Positions 54,009 to 63,145 of a stretch of 64,000 nucleotides of DNA are shown here, in pieces. Position 1 is the first letter of the stretch. Each line of letters opens with the position of its first letter. This DNA is from Propionivibrio limicola. Lineage in GTDB: Bacteria; Pseudomonadota; Gammaproteobacteria; Burkholderiales; Rhodocyclaceae. The position numbers were made by a program, and so were the translations under genes. The notes beneath the pieces were generated by a model. It searched no databases. It was not told the origin of the DNA and saw only the letters and a list, made by a program, of their open reading frames with translations. The stretch covers positions 62,001 to 126,000 of the forward strand of contig NZ_SSSR01000003.1 in the NCBI RefSeq assembly GCF_009469695.1, written 5' to 3'.

Positions 54009-54947
54009 ATGATTCGATACGGACAAGGGATTTTTGCGGTTGATGCCGAGTATCTGCGCGCGGGGATGGCGGCGATCCATCTCGTCGTGGAGAAGGGGCG
54101 GGTAGCTCTGGTTGATGCCGGGACGTCGCATTCAGTGCCGCTTGTGCTTGGTGCGCTCGGTGAGTTGGGGTTGGCTAGGGAGAATGTCGAATTCGTCATC
54201 CTGACGCATGTCCACCTCGACCACGCCGGCGGCGCGGGCGCGATGATGGCGGCGTTCCCGAACGCCCGTCTGGTGGTGCATCCGCGCGGAGCCCGGCATA
54301 TGATCGATCCGGGCAAGTTGATTGAAGGCGCGTCTGCCGTTTATGGGGCGGACGAGGTGCGTAAGCTGTACGGTGAAATCCTTCCGGTGCCTGCGGACCG
54401 GGTCGTCGAGGCGACGCACCAGCTGGAACTGGACCTGGCTGGCCGCAAGCTGGTCTGCCTCGATACACCGGGGCACGCCAAGCACCATATCTGCGTGGTT
54501 GATACCCAAACCGGCCATGTTTTCACCGGCGACACGTTCGGCATCTGTCTGCGCGAGCTTGATTGGGAAGGAAAACAGTTTGTTTTTCCGACGACGACGC
54601 CCGTTCAATTCGACCCGGCGGCCATGCATGCGTCGATCGATCTCGTCATGAGCTATCAGCCGGACGCGGTTTATCTGACGCATTTCGGCCAAGTGCGCGA
54701 GGTGGCCGCCAAGGCGGCCGAGTTGCATCGGCTCATTGATGCGCAGGTGGCCGTTGCGCTTCAGGAAGCCGAGGCGGACCCGGGCCGGCATTCGCGGATC
54801 AAGGAAGGCTTGGCTCGCCTGCTGATCAATGCGATTCGGGCGCATGGAACAGATCTTTCTGACGAGCAGCTCCGCGCGTTGCTCGCCGTCGATCTGGAAC
54901 TCAATGCGCAGGGGTTGGGTGTCTGGCTCGACAGCCGGGCGCGGTAA
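54009..54947 (+). CDS. MBL-fold metallo-hydrolase
   Basis: A 312-residue metallo-beta-lactamase fold enzyme. The metal motif HxHxDH is at His67-His72 (THVHLDHAGG), a further His is in TPGHAKHHICVVD (about 158-162), and the bridging Asp is in FTGDTFG (about 174-180); a late His is in YLTHFGQV. The C-terminal 90 residues are helical. The dinuclear metal site is complete, but the substrate is not defined; family members include glyoxalase II-like, lactonase and nuclease types, and this C-terminus does not match the glyoxalase II one. It is convergent with the LysR gene, with 19 bp between the stops. Confidence 0.88.
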   Translation: MIRYGQGIFAVDAEYLRAGMAAIHLVVEKGRVALVDAGTSHSVPLVLGALGELGLARENVEFVILTHVHLDHAGGAGAMMAAFPNARLVVHPRGARHMIDPGKLIEGASAVYGADEVRKLYGEILPVPADRVVEATHQLELDLAGRKLVCLDTPGHAKHHICVVDTQTGHVFTGDTFGICLRELDWEGKQFVFPTTTPVQFDPAAMHASIDLVMSYQPDAVYLTHFGQVREVAAKAAELHRLIDAQVAVALQEAEADPGRHSRIKEGLARLLINAIRAHGTDLSDEQLRALLAVDLELNAQGLGVWLDSRAR

Positions 54948-54966
54948 TTGCTGTTTTGGCGCCCGG

Positions 54967-55881
54967 TCAGCTGTTCAGGAACAGCGCCGAACAGACGCCG
55001 CGCAGCCAGCGGTTGCCGGCGTCGTGGTGGAAGCGTGGGTGCCAGTGTTGCTTTACGGTGAAGGTCGGGATCGGGAAGGGGCAGGCCAGTACCTTGAGGC
55101 CGGCGGCCCTGGCCATCGTCTCCCCGATCTGGCGCGGCAGGGTGACGATCAGGTCGGTAGTCGACACAATCGAGCCGACGCCGAGGAAACCGGGAAGTTC
55201 GAGCTGAACCCGGCGCCGGATGTTGAGCCGTTCGAGCGCGCCGTCGAGCAAACGATAGCCCGTTCCGGCGATGATACTGATGTGCTCCTCCTGCTGGTAG
55301 GCGGCCAGCGATAATTCGTTGTCGATCCGCGGGTGCTGCCGGTTGGCCAGGCAGACCCAGTCCTGAGTGAACAGGCTTTGCTGGTAGAGGGTCGGGCCGA
55401 CGTCGGGGACGAGCCCCAGCGCGAGATCGGCCTCGCCGCTTTCCAGCAGGCGCGTCGTGTGGCCGTCGATGCGTTCGGTGCCAAGACGGATGCGCGGCGC
55501 TTCTGAACGGATGTGCGCCAGCAGGCGCGGCAGCAAGGTGGCGCGGCTGGCATCAGTCATGCAGATACGGAAACGTCGCTCGCTGGTGGTCGGATCGAAA
55601 CGCGACTCCCAGTTGGACAGGTGGCGGAGGGAATCGAGCGTGGCGCGCACGGTGACGATCATTTCCTCGGCGCCCCGCGTCGGCTGCATGCCCGACGCGG
55701 TTCTGACGAACAGCGGATCATTGAATTTGCGCCGCAATTTCCCCAGCCAGATGCTGACGGTCGGCTGCGCCATTCCGAGTTGTTCGGCGGCGCGGGAAAC
55801 GCTTTGCGTGGTGTACAGCAATTCGAAAAGCTGCAGCAGATGGATGTCCAGCAGGGGGCTTTGCTGTTGACGCTCGCTCAT
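54967..55881 (-). CDS. LysR family transcriptional regulator
   Basis: A 304-residue LysR protein, starting at the ATG at 55881; a TTG at 55899 is a weaker option. The helix-turn-helix is at about 20-50 (TTQSVSRAAEQLGMAQPTVSIWLGKL), followed by the effector domain with RRFRICMTDASRATLLPRLL. The pattern resembles the NodD/NahR/LinR-type subgroup that controls aromatic or other catabolic genes, although no such operon is next to it. Its targets are not evident: the gene upstream (TVP38) is on the same strand, not divergent. Confidence 0.88.
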   Translation of the reverse strand: MSERQQQSPLLDIHLLQLFELLYTTQSVSRAAEQLGMAQPTVSIWLGKLRRKFNDPLFVRTASGMQPTRGAEEMIVTVRATLDSLRHLSNWESRFDPTTSERRFRICMTDASRATLLPRLLAHIRSEAPRIRLGTERIDGHTTRLLESGEADLALGLVPDVGPTLYQQSLFTQDWVCLANRQHPRIDNELSLAAYQQEEHISIIAGTGYRLLDGALERLNIRRRVQLELPGFLGVGSIVSTTDLIVTLPRQIGETMARAAGLKVLACPFPIPTFTVKQHWHPRFHHDAGNRWLRGVCSALFLNS

Positions 55882-55952
55882 GGTTATTTGAACCGGCAAT
55901 GGCGAAGCCGGCGATTATTGCACGGTGCGCCGCTGGATTGGCGCTTGCCTCG

Positions 55953-56699
55953 TCAAGGAATTTCTCGCGGCCTGTCGTGCGGCTTGGCGCGATTGAGCGC
56001 CAATTCGGCCAGGCGCGGCAGGCGGGTGAGCAGCACCAGTGCCACGAGGCCGAGCGGAGCAAGCCCGGTCCAGGCCGATTCTTCGGCAAGGCCGCTGCCG
56101 ATCAGTGCGCCGAGAATGCCCTGCGGCAGGAAACCGATCAGCGAACCGGCTAGAAAATTGCCATTGCCGACCCGGCTCAAGGCCATGCCGATATTGAGGA
56201 TGATGTTGCTGACCGGGAGCACGCGGATGAGCGCCACGGAAACGATGCCCGGTTGCGCCTCGACGATCCGCGTGAATAGCCGATAGTGGCCAAAACGCGT
56301 GCGCAGCCATTCCCGTCCTCCCCAGCGGGCTACCCGGAAAGTGATGAACGATCCGAGCAGGCTGCCGCACAGCGACCAGAACAAGCCTGCCCAAAAACCG
56401 AAGGCGAAACCGCCGAAGCCGAAAAAGACGAGGCGCGGCGTGCCGATCATGATCAGCAAGGTGCTGAACGCGATGAAATAAACGCCGGCCCACCGGTCGC
56501 TCGTCTGGAACAAGGTGACCAGAGCCTCTCGGTCGTGCACGAGATCGGCCAGTGGGGTGAGGCGCAATGCGACCACCAGCGCCGCTCCGATGGCGGCGAG
56601 GGCCAGCGCCTTGCGCCAGGTGCCGCGTTGCGCTGCGTGATGCTGGCGTTCTTTGGCGGGCGGTGCGACTTCGATGGTGTTTTGCGTTTGGTCGGGCAT
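55953..56699 (-). CDS. TVP38/TMEM64 (DedA-like) family membrane protein
   Basis: A 248-residue membrane protein with about six hydrophobic segments. The VTT-domain core is seen in TPRLVFFGFGGFAFGFWAGLFWSLCGSLLGS (spanning about 95-130), RIVEAQPGIVSVALIRVLPVSN (the conserved Arg and Pro of the re-entrant loop) and the FLAGSLIGFLPQGIL loop. Homologues are lipid scramblases or have ion-homeostasis roles. It is located between a LysR gene and the epimerase on the same strand; co-transcription with the epimerase (57 bp apart) is possible. Confidence 0.87.
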   Translation of the reverse strand: MPDQTQNTIEVAPPAKERQHHAAQRGTWRKALALAAIGAALVVALRLTPLADLVHDREALVTLFQTSDRWAGVYFIAFSTLLIMIGTPRLVFFGFGGFAFGFWAGLFWSLCGSLLGSFITFRVARWGGREWLRTRFGHYRLFTRIVEAQPGIVSVALIRVLPVSNIILNIGMALSRVGNGNFLAGSLIGFLPQGILGALIGSGLAEESAWTGLAPLGLVALVLLTRLPRLAELALNRAKPHDRPREIP

Positions 56700-56756
56700 G
56701 GGCGGATGAGGTGCGAGGGCCTCCGATTTTACACAGCGCGCGGAAATGGCAAAGGA

Positions 56757-57776
56757 TCAGGAAGTTTTTTGCTTGGCGGAATATTGCCGGAACCAATCCG
56801 CCCAGCGGGCAATGCCGTCGACCAATGTCGTCGTCGGCGTAAAGCCGGTGTCGCGGCGCAGATCGTCGATGTCGGCACAGGTGGCCAGGACGTCGCCCGC
56901 TTGCATCGGCAGGAAATTCTTCAGGGCGACCCTGCCGAGCGCGTTTTCGATTGTCTGGATGAAGGTCAGCAATTCCACCGGCTGATGGTTGCCGATGTTG
57001 TAGACGCGATAGGGTGCGCGGCTGCTGCCGGGATCGGGGGTGTCGCTGTCGAACGCCGGATTCGGCGCCGCGATCCGGTCGACGACGCGCACCGTGCCGG
57101 TAGCGATGTCGTCGATGTAGGTGAAATCGCGCTGCATCTTGCCGTGGTTGAACACGTCGATCGGGCGCCCGTCGAGGATGGCGCTGGTAAACAGCCAGGG
57201 CGACATGTCGGGACGTCCCCAGGGGCCATACACTGTGAAGTAGCGCAGGCCGGTCGTGGGCAAGCCGTACAGGTGGCTGTAGCTGTGGGCCATCAGCTCG
57301 TTCGATTTCTTGGTTGCGGCATACAGGCTGACCGGGTGATTGACCTCGTCGTGCACCGAGAACGGCATCCGGGTGTTGGCGCCATAGACGCTCGAACTGC
57401 TGGCATAGACGAGGTGTTCGACGGCGTGCCGGCAGCAACTTTCAAGCACGTTGGCGAAGCCGACCAGATTGCTCTGGATGTAGGCCTGCGGATGGGTCAG
57501 CGAGTAACGGACGCCGGCCTGGGCGGCCAGATGCACGACGCGCTGGAAGCTCTCTCGGGCAAAGAGTTCGCCAAGGGCGGTGGCGTCGGCGATATCCTGG
57601 CGCACAAAGCGGAAGTTGGCGAACGGGGCGAGGCAATCGAGCCGCGCCTGCTTGAGCGCCGGGTCGTAATAGTCATTCAGGTTGTCGAGGCCAACGACCT
57701 CGTCGCCGCGTTCGAGCAGCAGGCGGGCGACGTGCATGCCAATGAACCCCGCCGCGCCGGTCACCAGTATCTTCAT
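56757..57776 (-). CDS. NAD-dependent sugar-nucleotide epimerase (UDP-glucuronate 4-epimerase-like)
   Basis: A 339-residue extended SDR. The NAD motif is GAAGFIG at residues 7-13, and the catalytic pair is Tyr152-Lys156 (LYAATKKSNEL), with the Ser in the preceding ASSSSVYG. The phrases DNLNDYYDPALKQARL and the YGLPTTGLRYFTVYGPWGRPDM region are typical of UDP-glucuronate 4-epimerases, which make UDP-galacturonate for surface polysaccharides. Length (about 335) agrees. No glycosyltransferase cluster is in the window. Specificity for UDP-glucuronate is family-based. Confidence 0.9.
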   Translation of the reverse strand: MKILVTGAAGFIGMHVARLLLERGDEVVGLDNLNDYYDPALKQARLDCLAPFANFRFVRQDIADATALGELFARESFQRVVHLAAQAGVRYSLTHPQAYIQSNLVGFANVLESCCRHAVEHLVYASSSSVYGANTRMPFSVHDEVNHPVSLYAATKKSNELMAHSYSHLYGLPTTGLRYFTVYGPWGRPDMSPWLFTSAILDGRPIDVFNHGKMQRDFTYIDDIATGTVRVVDRIAAPNPAFDSDTPDPGSSRAPYRVYNIGNHQPVELLTFIQTIENALGRVALKNFLPMQAGDVLATCADIDDLRRDTGFTPTTTLVDGIARWADWFRQYSAKQKTS

Positions 57777-57979
57777 TTGCCTGCCCCCGAGAGCACGTTG
57801 TGCGATGCATGATCATAAACCGCCCGGCTCGCTGGCGGCGAACAAGCGGGAAGTCTCCGTCTCTGGTGAAGTCGCGGAACGGCGGGCGGCACTGGGGTAA
57901 AATCGCGCCTTTGATTCCGGCATGCGGGTGAAGATGCCGATCCCCCTCAATTCAAACAGGACAAACAGGAAACAGAGCC

Positions 57980-59686
57980 ATGAGCACATTGACCGGACTG
58001 TTGCAGAAAATGGAATCGCGCCACTCGATCTTCGAGGAGGCCGTGCGCCAGTTGCCGCTCCCCGTCTGCCCCGCCTTCGGTGATGGCGCGACGTTACGGG
58101 CGATTTCATTCGCGCCGGGCGAGCGCGTGTTGCGCACCAAGGACAGCGACAGCGTGGCGAAAAGTTTCCCGAAGTCGGTGCAAGCCTCCGGTAATGCCGT
58201 GCTGGCGGCGGCCGGTGCCAATCCGAACGTGTCGCAGGGCAAGCGCGTGGCGGTGCTGTTCTCGGGCGGGCCGGCGGCTGGTGGGCACAATGTGGTGTGC
58301 GGCCTGAAACGCATCCTCGGCCAGGGCAACACGCTGTTCGGCGTCAAGCCCGGCCCCAAGGGGCTGATCAAGGGCAACCTGTTTGAGATTACCGGGGCCG
58401 ACGTCGATGGCATCGCCAATACCGGCGGTTTTGACTTCCTCGGCACCGACCGTACCAAGATCAAGACGCCGGAGCAGTTCCAGCAGGTCAAGGAAACGTG
58501 CATCAAGCACAACCTCGACGCCATCGTGATCGTCGGCGGTGACGATTCGAACACCAATGCGGCGGTGCTGGCCGAATACCTGTTCTCCGGCGTCAAGGCC
58601 GACGGCTCGGGCGTGCAGGTGATCGGCGTGCCGAAAACCATCGACGGCGATCTGCAGGTCGGTGATCTGTTGCCGATCTCGTTCGGTTTCGACACGGCGA
58701 CCAAAATCTACGCCGAGATGATCGGCAACATCCTTCAGGACACCCGTTCGTCGCTGAAATACTGGCACTTCATCAAGCTGATGGGGCGTTCCGCCTCGCA
58801 CGTGACGCTCGAAGCCGCGCTGCAGACGCGGCCGGCGGTGACGCTGATTTCCGAGGAAGTGGCCGAGAAGAAACAATCGCTGGCGTCGATCGTCGATCAG
58901 ATCGCGCGCAGCGTCATCGAGCGCGCCGCCAAGGGCGTGACGCACGGTGTCGTGCTCGTTCCGGAAGGGCTGATCGAATTCATCCCCGAAATGAATGCCC
59001 TCATCGCCGAGCTGAACGACGTGTTGGCGCACCATGCGGACGCCTTCGCGGCCTCGTCGGCCGACGAGCGCATCGGCTTTGTCGCGGCGCGCCTGACGGC
59101 GGCCAATGCGGCGCTGTTCGCCTCGCTGCCTGATCACGTGGTCAAGATGCTGCTCGCCGACCGCGATTCGCACGGCAACCTGCAGGTGTCGCTGATTCCG
59201 ACCGAGCGCATGCTGGCCGACATGGTCAAGGTGCGCGTCGGCCAGCTCGACGCGAAGGTGCCGTTCGGTGCGCACTGCCATTTCTTCGGCTACGAAGGCC
59301 GTTGCGGCGCGCCGACGCTGTTCGACGCCGCTTACACCTACAACCTCGGCCTGACGGCGGGGGCGTTGATCCTCGATGGCCGTACCGGCTACATGGCGGC
59401 GGTCAACAAGCTCGACGCTGGCGGGCAACCGCTCGCCATCCCGCTGACCGGCCTGCTCAATATCGAACGCCGTCACGGGCAGGACGAGTTCGTGATCGAG
59501 AAGGCTCTCGTCAAGATGGATTCGCCGGCCATGCAGTTCTTCATGGCGCGGCGCGAGGCGTGGTCGGCGGACGACCTGTTTTCGTCGCCGGGGCCGCGCC
59601 AGTTGTGGGGCGCCGCCGCGCAGCAGATGCCGATCAGCGTGGCGCTGAACTCCGGCGCGGAGTCGTTGACGTTCAAGATCGGCTGA
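57980..59686 (+). CDS. pfp: Diphosphate-dependent 6-phosphofructokinase (PPi-PFK)
   Basis: A 568-residue long-form PFK. The donor-site motif is GGDD with Asp189 (VIVGGDDSNTN), and the companion Lys219 is in VPKTIDGD. These are the residues that specify pyrophosphate over ATP in this superfamily. The N-terminus of about 90 residues and the insertions are typical of the long PPi-PFKs of plants, spirochaetes and some proteobacteria. The reaction is reversible, so the enzyme serves both glycolysis and gluconeogenesis. A second PFK at 60437 has the ATP-type motif. ATG at 57980; the gene is monocistronic and ends before hairpin repeat copy 2. Confidence 0.94.
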   Translation: MSTLTGLLQKMESRHSIFEEAVRQLPLPVCPAFGDGATLRAISFAPGERVLRTKDSDSVAKSFPKSVQASGNAVLAAAGANPNVSQGKRVAVLFSGGPAAGGHNVVCGLKRILGQGNTLFGVKPGPKGLIKGNLFEITGADVDGIANTGGFDFLGTDRTKIKTPEQFQQVKETCIKHNLDAIVIVGGDDSNTNAAVLAEYLFSGVKADGSGVQVIGVPKTIDGDLQVGDLLPISFGFDTATKIYAEMIGNILQDTRSSLKYWHFIKLMGRSASHVTLEAALQTRPAVTLISEEVAEKKQSLASIVDQIARSVIERAAKGVTHGVVLVPEGLIEFIPEMNALIAELNDVLAHHADAFAASSADERIGFVAARLTAANAALFASLPDHVVKMLLADRDSHGNLQVSLIPTERMLADMVKVRVGQLDAKVPFGAHCHFFGYEGRCGAPTLFDAAYTYNLGLTAGALILDGRTGYMAAVNKLDAGGQPLAIPLTGLLNIERRHGQDEFVIEKALVKMDSPAMQFFMARREAWSADDLFSSPGPRQLWGAAAQQMPISVALNSGAESLTFKIG

Positions 59687-59785
59687 TGGCGTAAGTCGTG
59701 ATGACAACGGAGTTGATGATGGAATCAGGTTCGTTGTCAGGCGCTGAAGCAGCCTGATAGTCAGTTGTGTTAAGAGTGTGGATAA

Positions 59786-59890
59786 ATGCTTCACCACCAA
59801 GGCACCAAGAGCACAAAGATTCGCCAAGAAAACAGGGTGTTAGCTTGGTGCTCTCTTGGTGTCTTTGTGTCTTGGTGGTTCGCTTTTTTT
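59786..59890. repeat. Long imperfect inverted repeat, ACCACCAAGGCACCAAG type (copy 2)
   Basis: The left arm, from 59787, reads TGCTTCACCACCAAGGCACC and then AAGA-GCACAAAG-ATTCGCCAAGAAA. The right arm, to 59888, reads CTTGGTGCTCTCTTGGTG, then TCTTTGTGTCTTGGTGGTTCGC. It shares the arm sequence with copy 1 at 35961-36066 and also lies between two convergent genes. Confidence 0.82.
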
Positions 59891-59903
59891 GTTGACTGCC
59901 CTA

Positions 59904-60317
59904 TTAATTCACTCCGCAGGCGAGTTTCCAGAGCTTCTCCTCCATTGATGCTGCGGAAATCGTGTACCAGATTCGTGCCTCTTCATCGTCCACGATGACC
60001 TTTGCGCCGTCGCCCATGGCGCCGGTGTAGGCTGTGGAAGCGAGATATTTTTCCAGCTTGTCGGTGCAGTCGTAGGCGGTGCGGACAACCGTCGACAGGT
60101 AGGTCGGGATGCCCGGGTCGGATTGCGGTGCGCCCCAGCGGACGAGGTGCAGCAGTTGCGCCGTGTCGGCTTCGCGGGTGACGGTTGTGGCATCGGCGTA
60201 AACGATGGTGTTGTCGTCGAAGCGCTCGATTTCGACCCAGTCCGCCTGCGTGTTCAGGCTCAGGGCGAGCAGCGTCAGAGTCAGGGCCGCGCGTGCGGCA
60301 TGTGTTGGCTTTTTCAT
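59904..60317 (-). CDS. Secreted protein, surface-adhesin E-like
   Basis: A 137-residue exported protein with a signal peptide (residues 1-25, ending NTQA). The mature part begins DWVEIERFDDNTIVYADATT, has one Cys near residue 85 (YDCTDK) and one near the end (LACGVN) that could form a disulfide, and continues with EARIWYTI. The shape and these features resemble the surface-adhesin protein E/CNP1-like family common in betaproteobacteria; a role in adhesion is not shown. It has a Ser/Thr-poor, acidic surface. It faces the PPi-PFK gene tail to tail, with a repeat between. Confidence 0.72.
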   Translation of the reverse strand: MKKPTHAARAALTLTLLALSLNTQADWVEIERFDDNTIVYADATTVTREADTAQLLHLVRWGAPQSDPGIPTYLSTVVRTAYDCTDKLEKYLASTAYTGAMGDGAKVIVDDEEARIWYTISAASMEEKLWKLACGVN

Positions 60318-60436
60318 GGGCGGGCATTCTACCGTTCAAGCGGGTTATTCTGCGAGTCGCTGTTTGACCCCGTCTGGCTGGTCGGGGATACTCCTTTCTT
60401 GTCCTTTCTAGGCTGTTGGCATTCGAGGGTCGGCGC

Positions 60437-61705
60437 ATGGAAGTTTCCTGTCTTGGCGAACCGCTTTTTTCCTCTCCGCGCGATTTTTACGTCAGCGACA
60501 AGGCGCGCGTGCCGTACTGGGTCATCGTCGATCCGGACGCCCCATCCGAAGATGCACTGGCGTTCGAGCTTGCCGGTCCGCGCGCACGGCTGTTTTTCGA
60601 TCCTCCCAAGACGCGTGCCGGTGTCGTCACCTGTGGCGGTTTGTGTCCCGGGCTGAACAACGTCTTGCGCTCGCTGGTGCTTGAGCTTCACCACGGCTAC
60701 GGTGTGCGCGAGATTCTCGGCTTCATGAACGGCTACCGCGGGCTCGATCCCGTGCTTGGCGGCGAACCGGTCAGCTTGACCCCCGAGTTCGTCGAGGATA
60801 TCCACAAGGAAGGCGGCACGGCGCTCAATACGTCGCGCGGGCCGGTCGACATCGGGGCGGCCGTCGATAACCTGATCCGGCGCCGGGTCGATATCCTGTT
60901 CGTCGTCGGCGGCGACGGCACTCAGCGCGGCGGCGCGGCGCTGATGCAGGAAGCCCGGGCGCGCGGCCATGCGCTGGCCGTTGTCGGCATTCCGAAAACC
61001 ATCGATAACGACGTGCCCTTCGTCTCGCGGACATTCGGCTATCTGACGGCGGTCGAAGAAGCGGCGCGGGCGATCGATTGCGCGCATACCGAGGCGCACA
61101 GCGTCCACAACGGCATTTCGCTGGTCAAGATCATGGGGCGGAACGCCGGGTTCATCGCCGCTGGAGCGACGATTGCCAGTCAGGACGTGAACTTCACGCT
61201 GGTGCCCGAGGTGCCGTTCGCGCTCGACGGGGAAAACGGTTTTCTTGCCGCGCTCAAGGCGCGCGTGCAGCGGCGGGCGCACGCGGTCGTGCTGGTTGCG
61301 GAAGGCGCCGGGCAGCATCTGATGGACGGCTGTGCGCCGGAATACGACGCGTCGGGCAATCTCAAGCTGAAGGATATCGGCCTGTTCCTGCGCGAGCGCA
61401 TCGAGGGCTACTTCAAGGCAGAGCAAATTCCGATCACGCTGCGCTACTTCGATCCGAGCTACATGATCCGCAGCGTGCCGGCCAATGCCGAGGATGCCAT
61501 CCTGTGTGACTTTTACGCACGCAACGCGGTGCACGCGGCGATGGCCGGCAAGACCGGTCTCGTCATCGGCCAGCAGCACGGGCTGTTTACGCATGTGCCG
61601 GTCGAGTTGCTGGCGCAGCATGTGAAGCGGCTGGAGCTGACCAGTCCGGCCTGGCGCGGTGTGCTGGCGGCGACCGGCCAGAACTTCGCGCAGGTCAGCC
61701 CCTGA
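60437..61705 (+). CDS. pfkA: ATP-dependent 6-phosphofructokinase (plant-like clade)
   Basis: A 422-residue PFK that starts at the ATG at 60437 with GAGGG 7 bp before it; an in-frame start at 60416 has no such site. The donor site is GGDGT (158-162), with Gly161 where PPi enzymes have Asp, so ATP is the expected donor. The next loop is PKTIDND, with Lys187 rather than the Gly of E. coli PfkA. This Gly/Lys pair marks the plant-like group of ATP-PFKs. The active site TIDND and the MGRNAGF segment are intact. uppP follows after 33 bp (by the start chosen here). Confidence 0.9.
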   Translation: MEVSCLGEPLFSSPRDFYVSDKARVPYWVIVDPDAPSEDALAFELAGPRARLFFDPPKTRAGVVTCGGLCPGLNNVLRSLVLELHHGYGVREILGFMNGYRGLDPVLGGEPVSLTPEFVEDIHKEGGTALNTSRGPVDIGAAVDNLIRRRVDILFVVGGDGTQRGGAALMQEARARGHALAVVGIPKTIDNDVPFVSRTFGYLTAVEEAARAIDCAHTEAHSVHNGISLVKIMGRNAGFIAAGATIASQDVNFTLVPEVPFALDGENGFLAALKARVQRRAHAVVLVAEGAGQHLMDGCAPEYDASGNLKLKDIGLFLRERIEGYFKAEQIPITLRYFDPSYMIRSVPANAEDAILCDFYARNAVHAAMAGKTGLVIGQQHGLFTHVPVELLAQHVKRLELTSPAWRGVLAATGQNFAQVSP

Positions 61706-61738
61706 TCGGCTGTTAGAATGTCCGCCTTTTCTTTTCAG

Positions 61739-62572
61739 ATGGTTGTCGTGGATACCTTGCTTCTGCTCAAGGCGCTGCTACTCGGCGTCGTCGAAGGTCT
61801 GACCGAGTTTCTGCCGATTTCTTCGACCGGTCACCTGATCCTGGCCGGCGATCTGCTCGACTTCAACGATGACCGCGGCAAGTTGTTCACCATCGTCATC
61901 CAGTCCGGCGCCATCATGGCGGTTGTCTGGGAATACCGGCAGCGCGTCGTCAGTGTTCTGTGCGGGCTGGGGCGAGAGCGCAGCGCCAACCGCTTCGCCC
62001 TGAATCTGGCGATTGCCTTCATGCCGCTGGCGATTCTCGGGTTGTTGTTCAAGAAAGTGATCGAGGCCTATTTGTTCAAGCCGGTGCCGGTGGCGCTGGC
62101 GTTCATCGTTGGCGCCTTCCTGATCCTGTGGGCGGAGCGGCGCGAGCATACGGTACGGCTCAATTCGGTCGATGAAATGTCGCCGCTCGACGCGCTCAAG
62201 CTTGGGTTTGCGCAAGCTCTGGCGCTGATCCCGGGGACGTCACGCTCCGGGGCGACGATCATCGGCGGCTTGTTCTTCGGCCTCTCTCGCCGTGCGGCGA
62301 CCGAGTTTTCCTTTTTTCTCGCGATTCCGACGCTGTTTGCAGCGACGATCTACAGCCTGTACAAGGAGCGCGCGCTGCTCAATGCCGATGATCTCGGTCT
62401 GTGGGTGGTCGGTTTCGTGGCTTCGTTCGTTTCGGCTTTTCTCTGTGTGCGCTGGCTGCTGCGCTATGTCAGCTCGCACGATTTCAGTCTGTTTGCCTGG
62501 TATCGCCTGGCCTTCGGCTTTATCGTCCTGGCGACCTGGCAACTCGATCTGGTGGCCTGGAGTCATGGATGA
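61739..62572 (+). CDS. uppP: Undecaprenyl-diphosphatase UppP (BacA)
   Basis: An integral membrane phosphatase of about 277 residues that recycles undecaprenyl diphosphate for peptidoglycan and O-antigen synthesis. Both signatures are present: [17 protein letters not shown] near the N-terminus and [14 protein letters not shown] in the second half. The start is uncertain: ATG 61718 lies in a TTAGAAT -10-like box, ATG 61739 is used here, and GTG 61748 would give the N-terminus most common in relatives (DTLLLLKA). The TGA stop overlaps the next start (ATGA), so the yqiA-like gene is coupled to it. Confidence 0.93.
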   Translation: MVVVDTLLLLKALLLGVVEGLTEFLPISSTGHLILAGDLLDFNDDRGKLFTIVIQSGAIMAVVWEYRQRVVSVLCGLGRERSANRFALNLAIAFMPLAILGLLFKKVIEAYLFKPVPVALAFIVGAFLILWAERREHTVRLNSVDEMSPLDALKLGFAQALALIPGTSRSGATIIGGLFFGLSRRAATEFSFFLAIPTLFAATIYSLYKERALLNADDLGLWVVGFVASFVSAFLCVRWLLRYVSSHDFSLFAWYRLAFGFIVLATWQLDLVAWSHG

Positions 62573-63138
62573 GCGCCAATATTCTTTACCTGCACGGGTT
62601 CCGCTCTTCGCCCGCTTCGTGGAAGTCGATCCTGCTGGCTGAAACCCTGCGGGCGCGTGGGCGGGACGGGCACTATTTTTGTCCGGCGCTTTCCTATGTG
62701 CCGTTTGAGGCGATTGCCCACGCCGAGATCATCATCAAGCGTCTCAAGGGCGATGTGGCGCTCGTCGGCAGTTCGCTGGGCGGCTACTACGCGACCTATC
62801 TGGCCGAGAAATACAATCTCAAGGCCGTGCTGATCAATCCGGCGGTCAAGGCGCCGTCGTTGCTGACCAATTGGGTCGGGACGCAGATCAACCTGCACAC
62901 GCGCGAAAATTTCGAGTTTACGTATGAACACATCGAGCAGCTCAAGCGTCTCGATGTGGCGACGATTACGCCGGAGCGCTACCTTGTCCTGCTCGAAACC
63001 GGCGATCAGATTGTCGACTATCGCGATGCCGTGGCGCGCTATGCCGGCTCGCGTCAGATCGTCGTCCAGGGTGGCGAACACCTTTTTCTCAGTTTTCCCG
63101 AGTACGTGCCGCAAGTGCTCGAATTTTGTGGGATGTGA
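62569..63138 (+). CDS. YqiA/YcfP family alpha/beta hydrolase (esterase)
   Basis: A 189-residue small alpha/beta hydrolase. It has the N-terminal [10 protein letters not shown], the nucleophile elbow GSSLGGYYA with Ser69, Asp in ETGDQIVDY and His in GGEHLFLSF, so the triad is complete. E. coli YqiA is an acyl-CoA/short-ester hydrolase of similar size (193). It overlaps the uppP stop by 4 bp (ATGA), and the RNB ribonuclease gene begins 7 bp after it, which indicates a polycistronic unit. The natural substrate is unknown. Confidence 0.9.
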   Translation: MSANILYLHGFRSSPASWKSILLAETLRARGRDGHYFCPALSYVPFEAIAHAEIIIKRLKGDVALVGSSLGGYYATYLAEKYNLKAVLINPAVKAPSLLTNWVGTQINLHTRENFEFTYEHIEQLKRLDVATITPERYLVLLETGDQIVDYRDAVARYAGSRQIVVQGGEHLFLSFPEYVPQVLEFCGM

Positions 63139-63145
63139 TTTTTAG

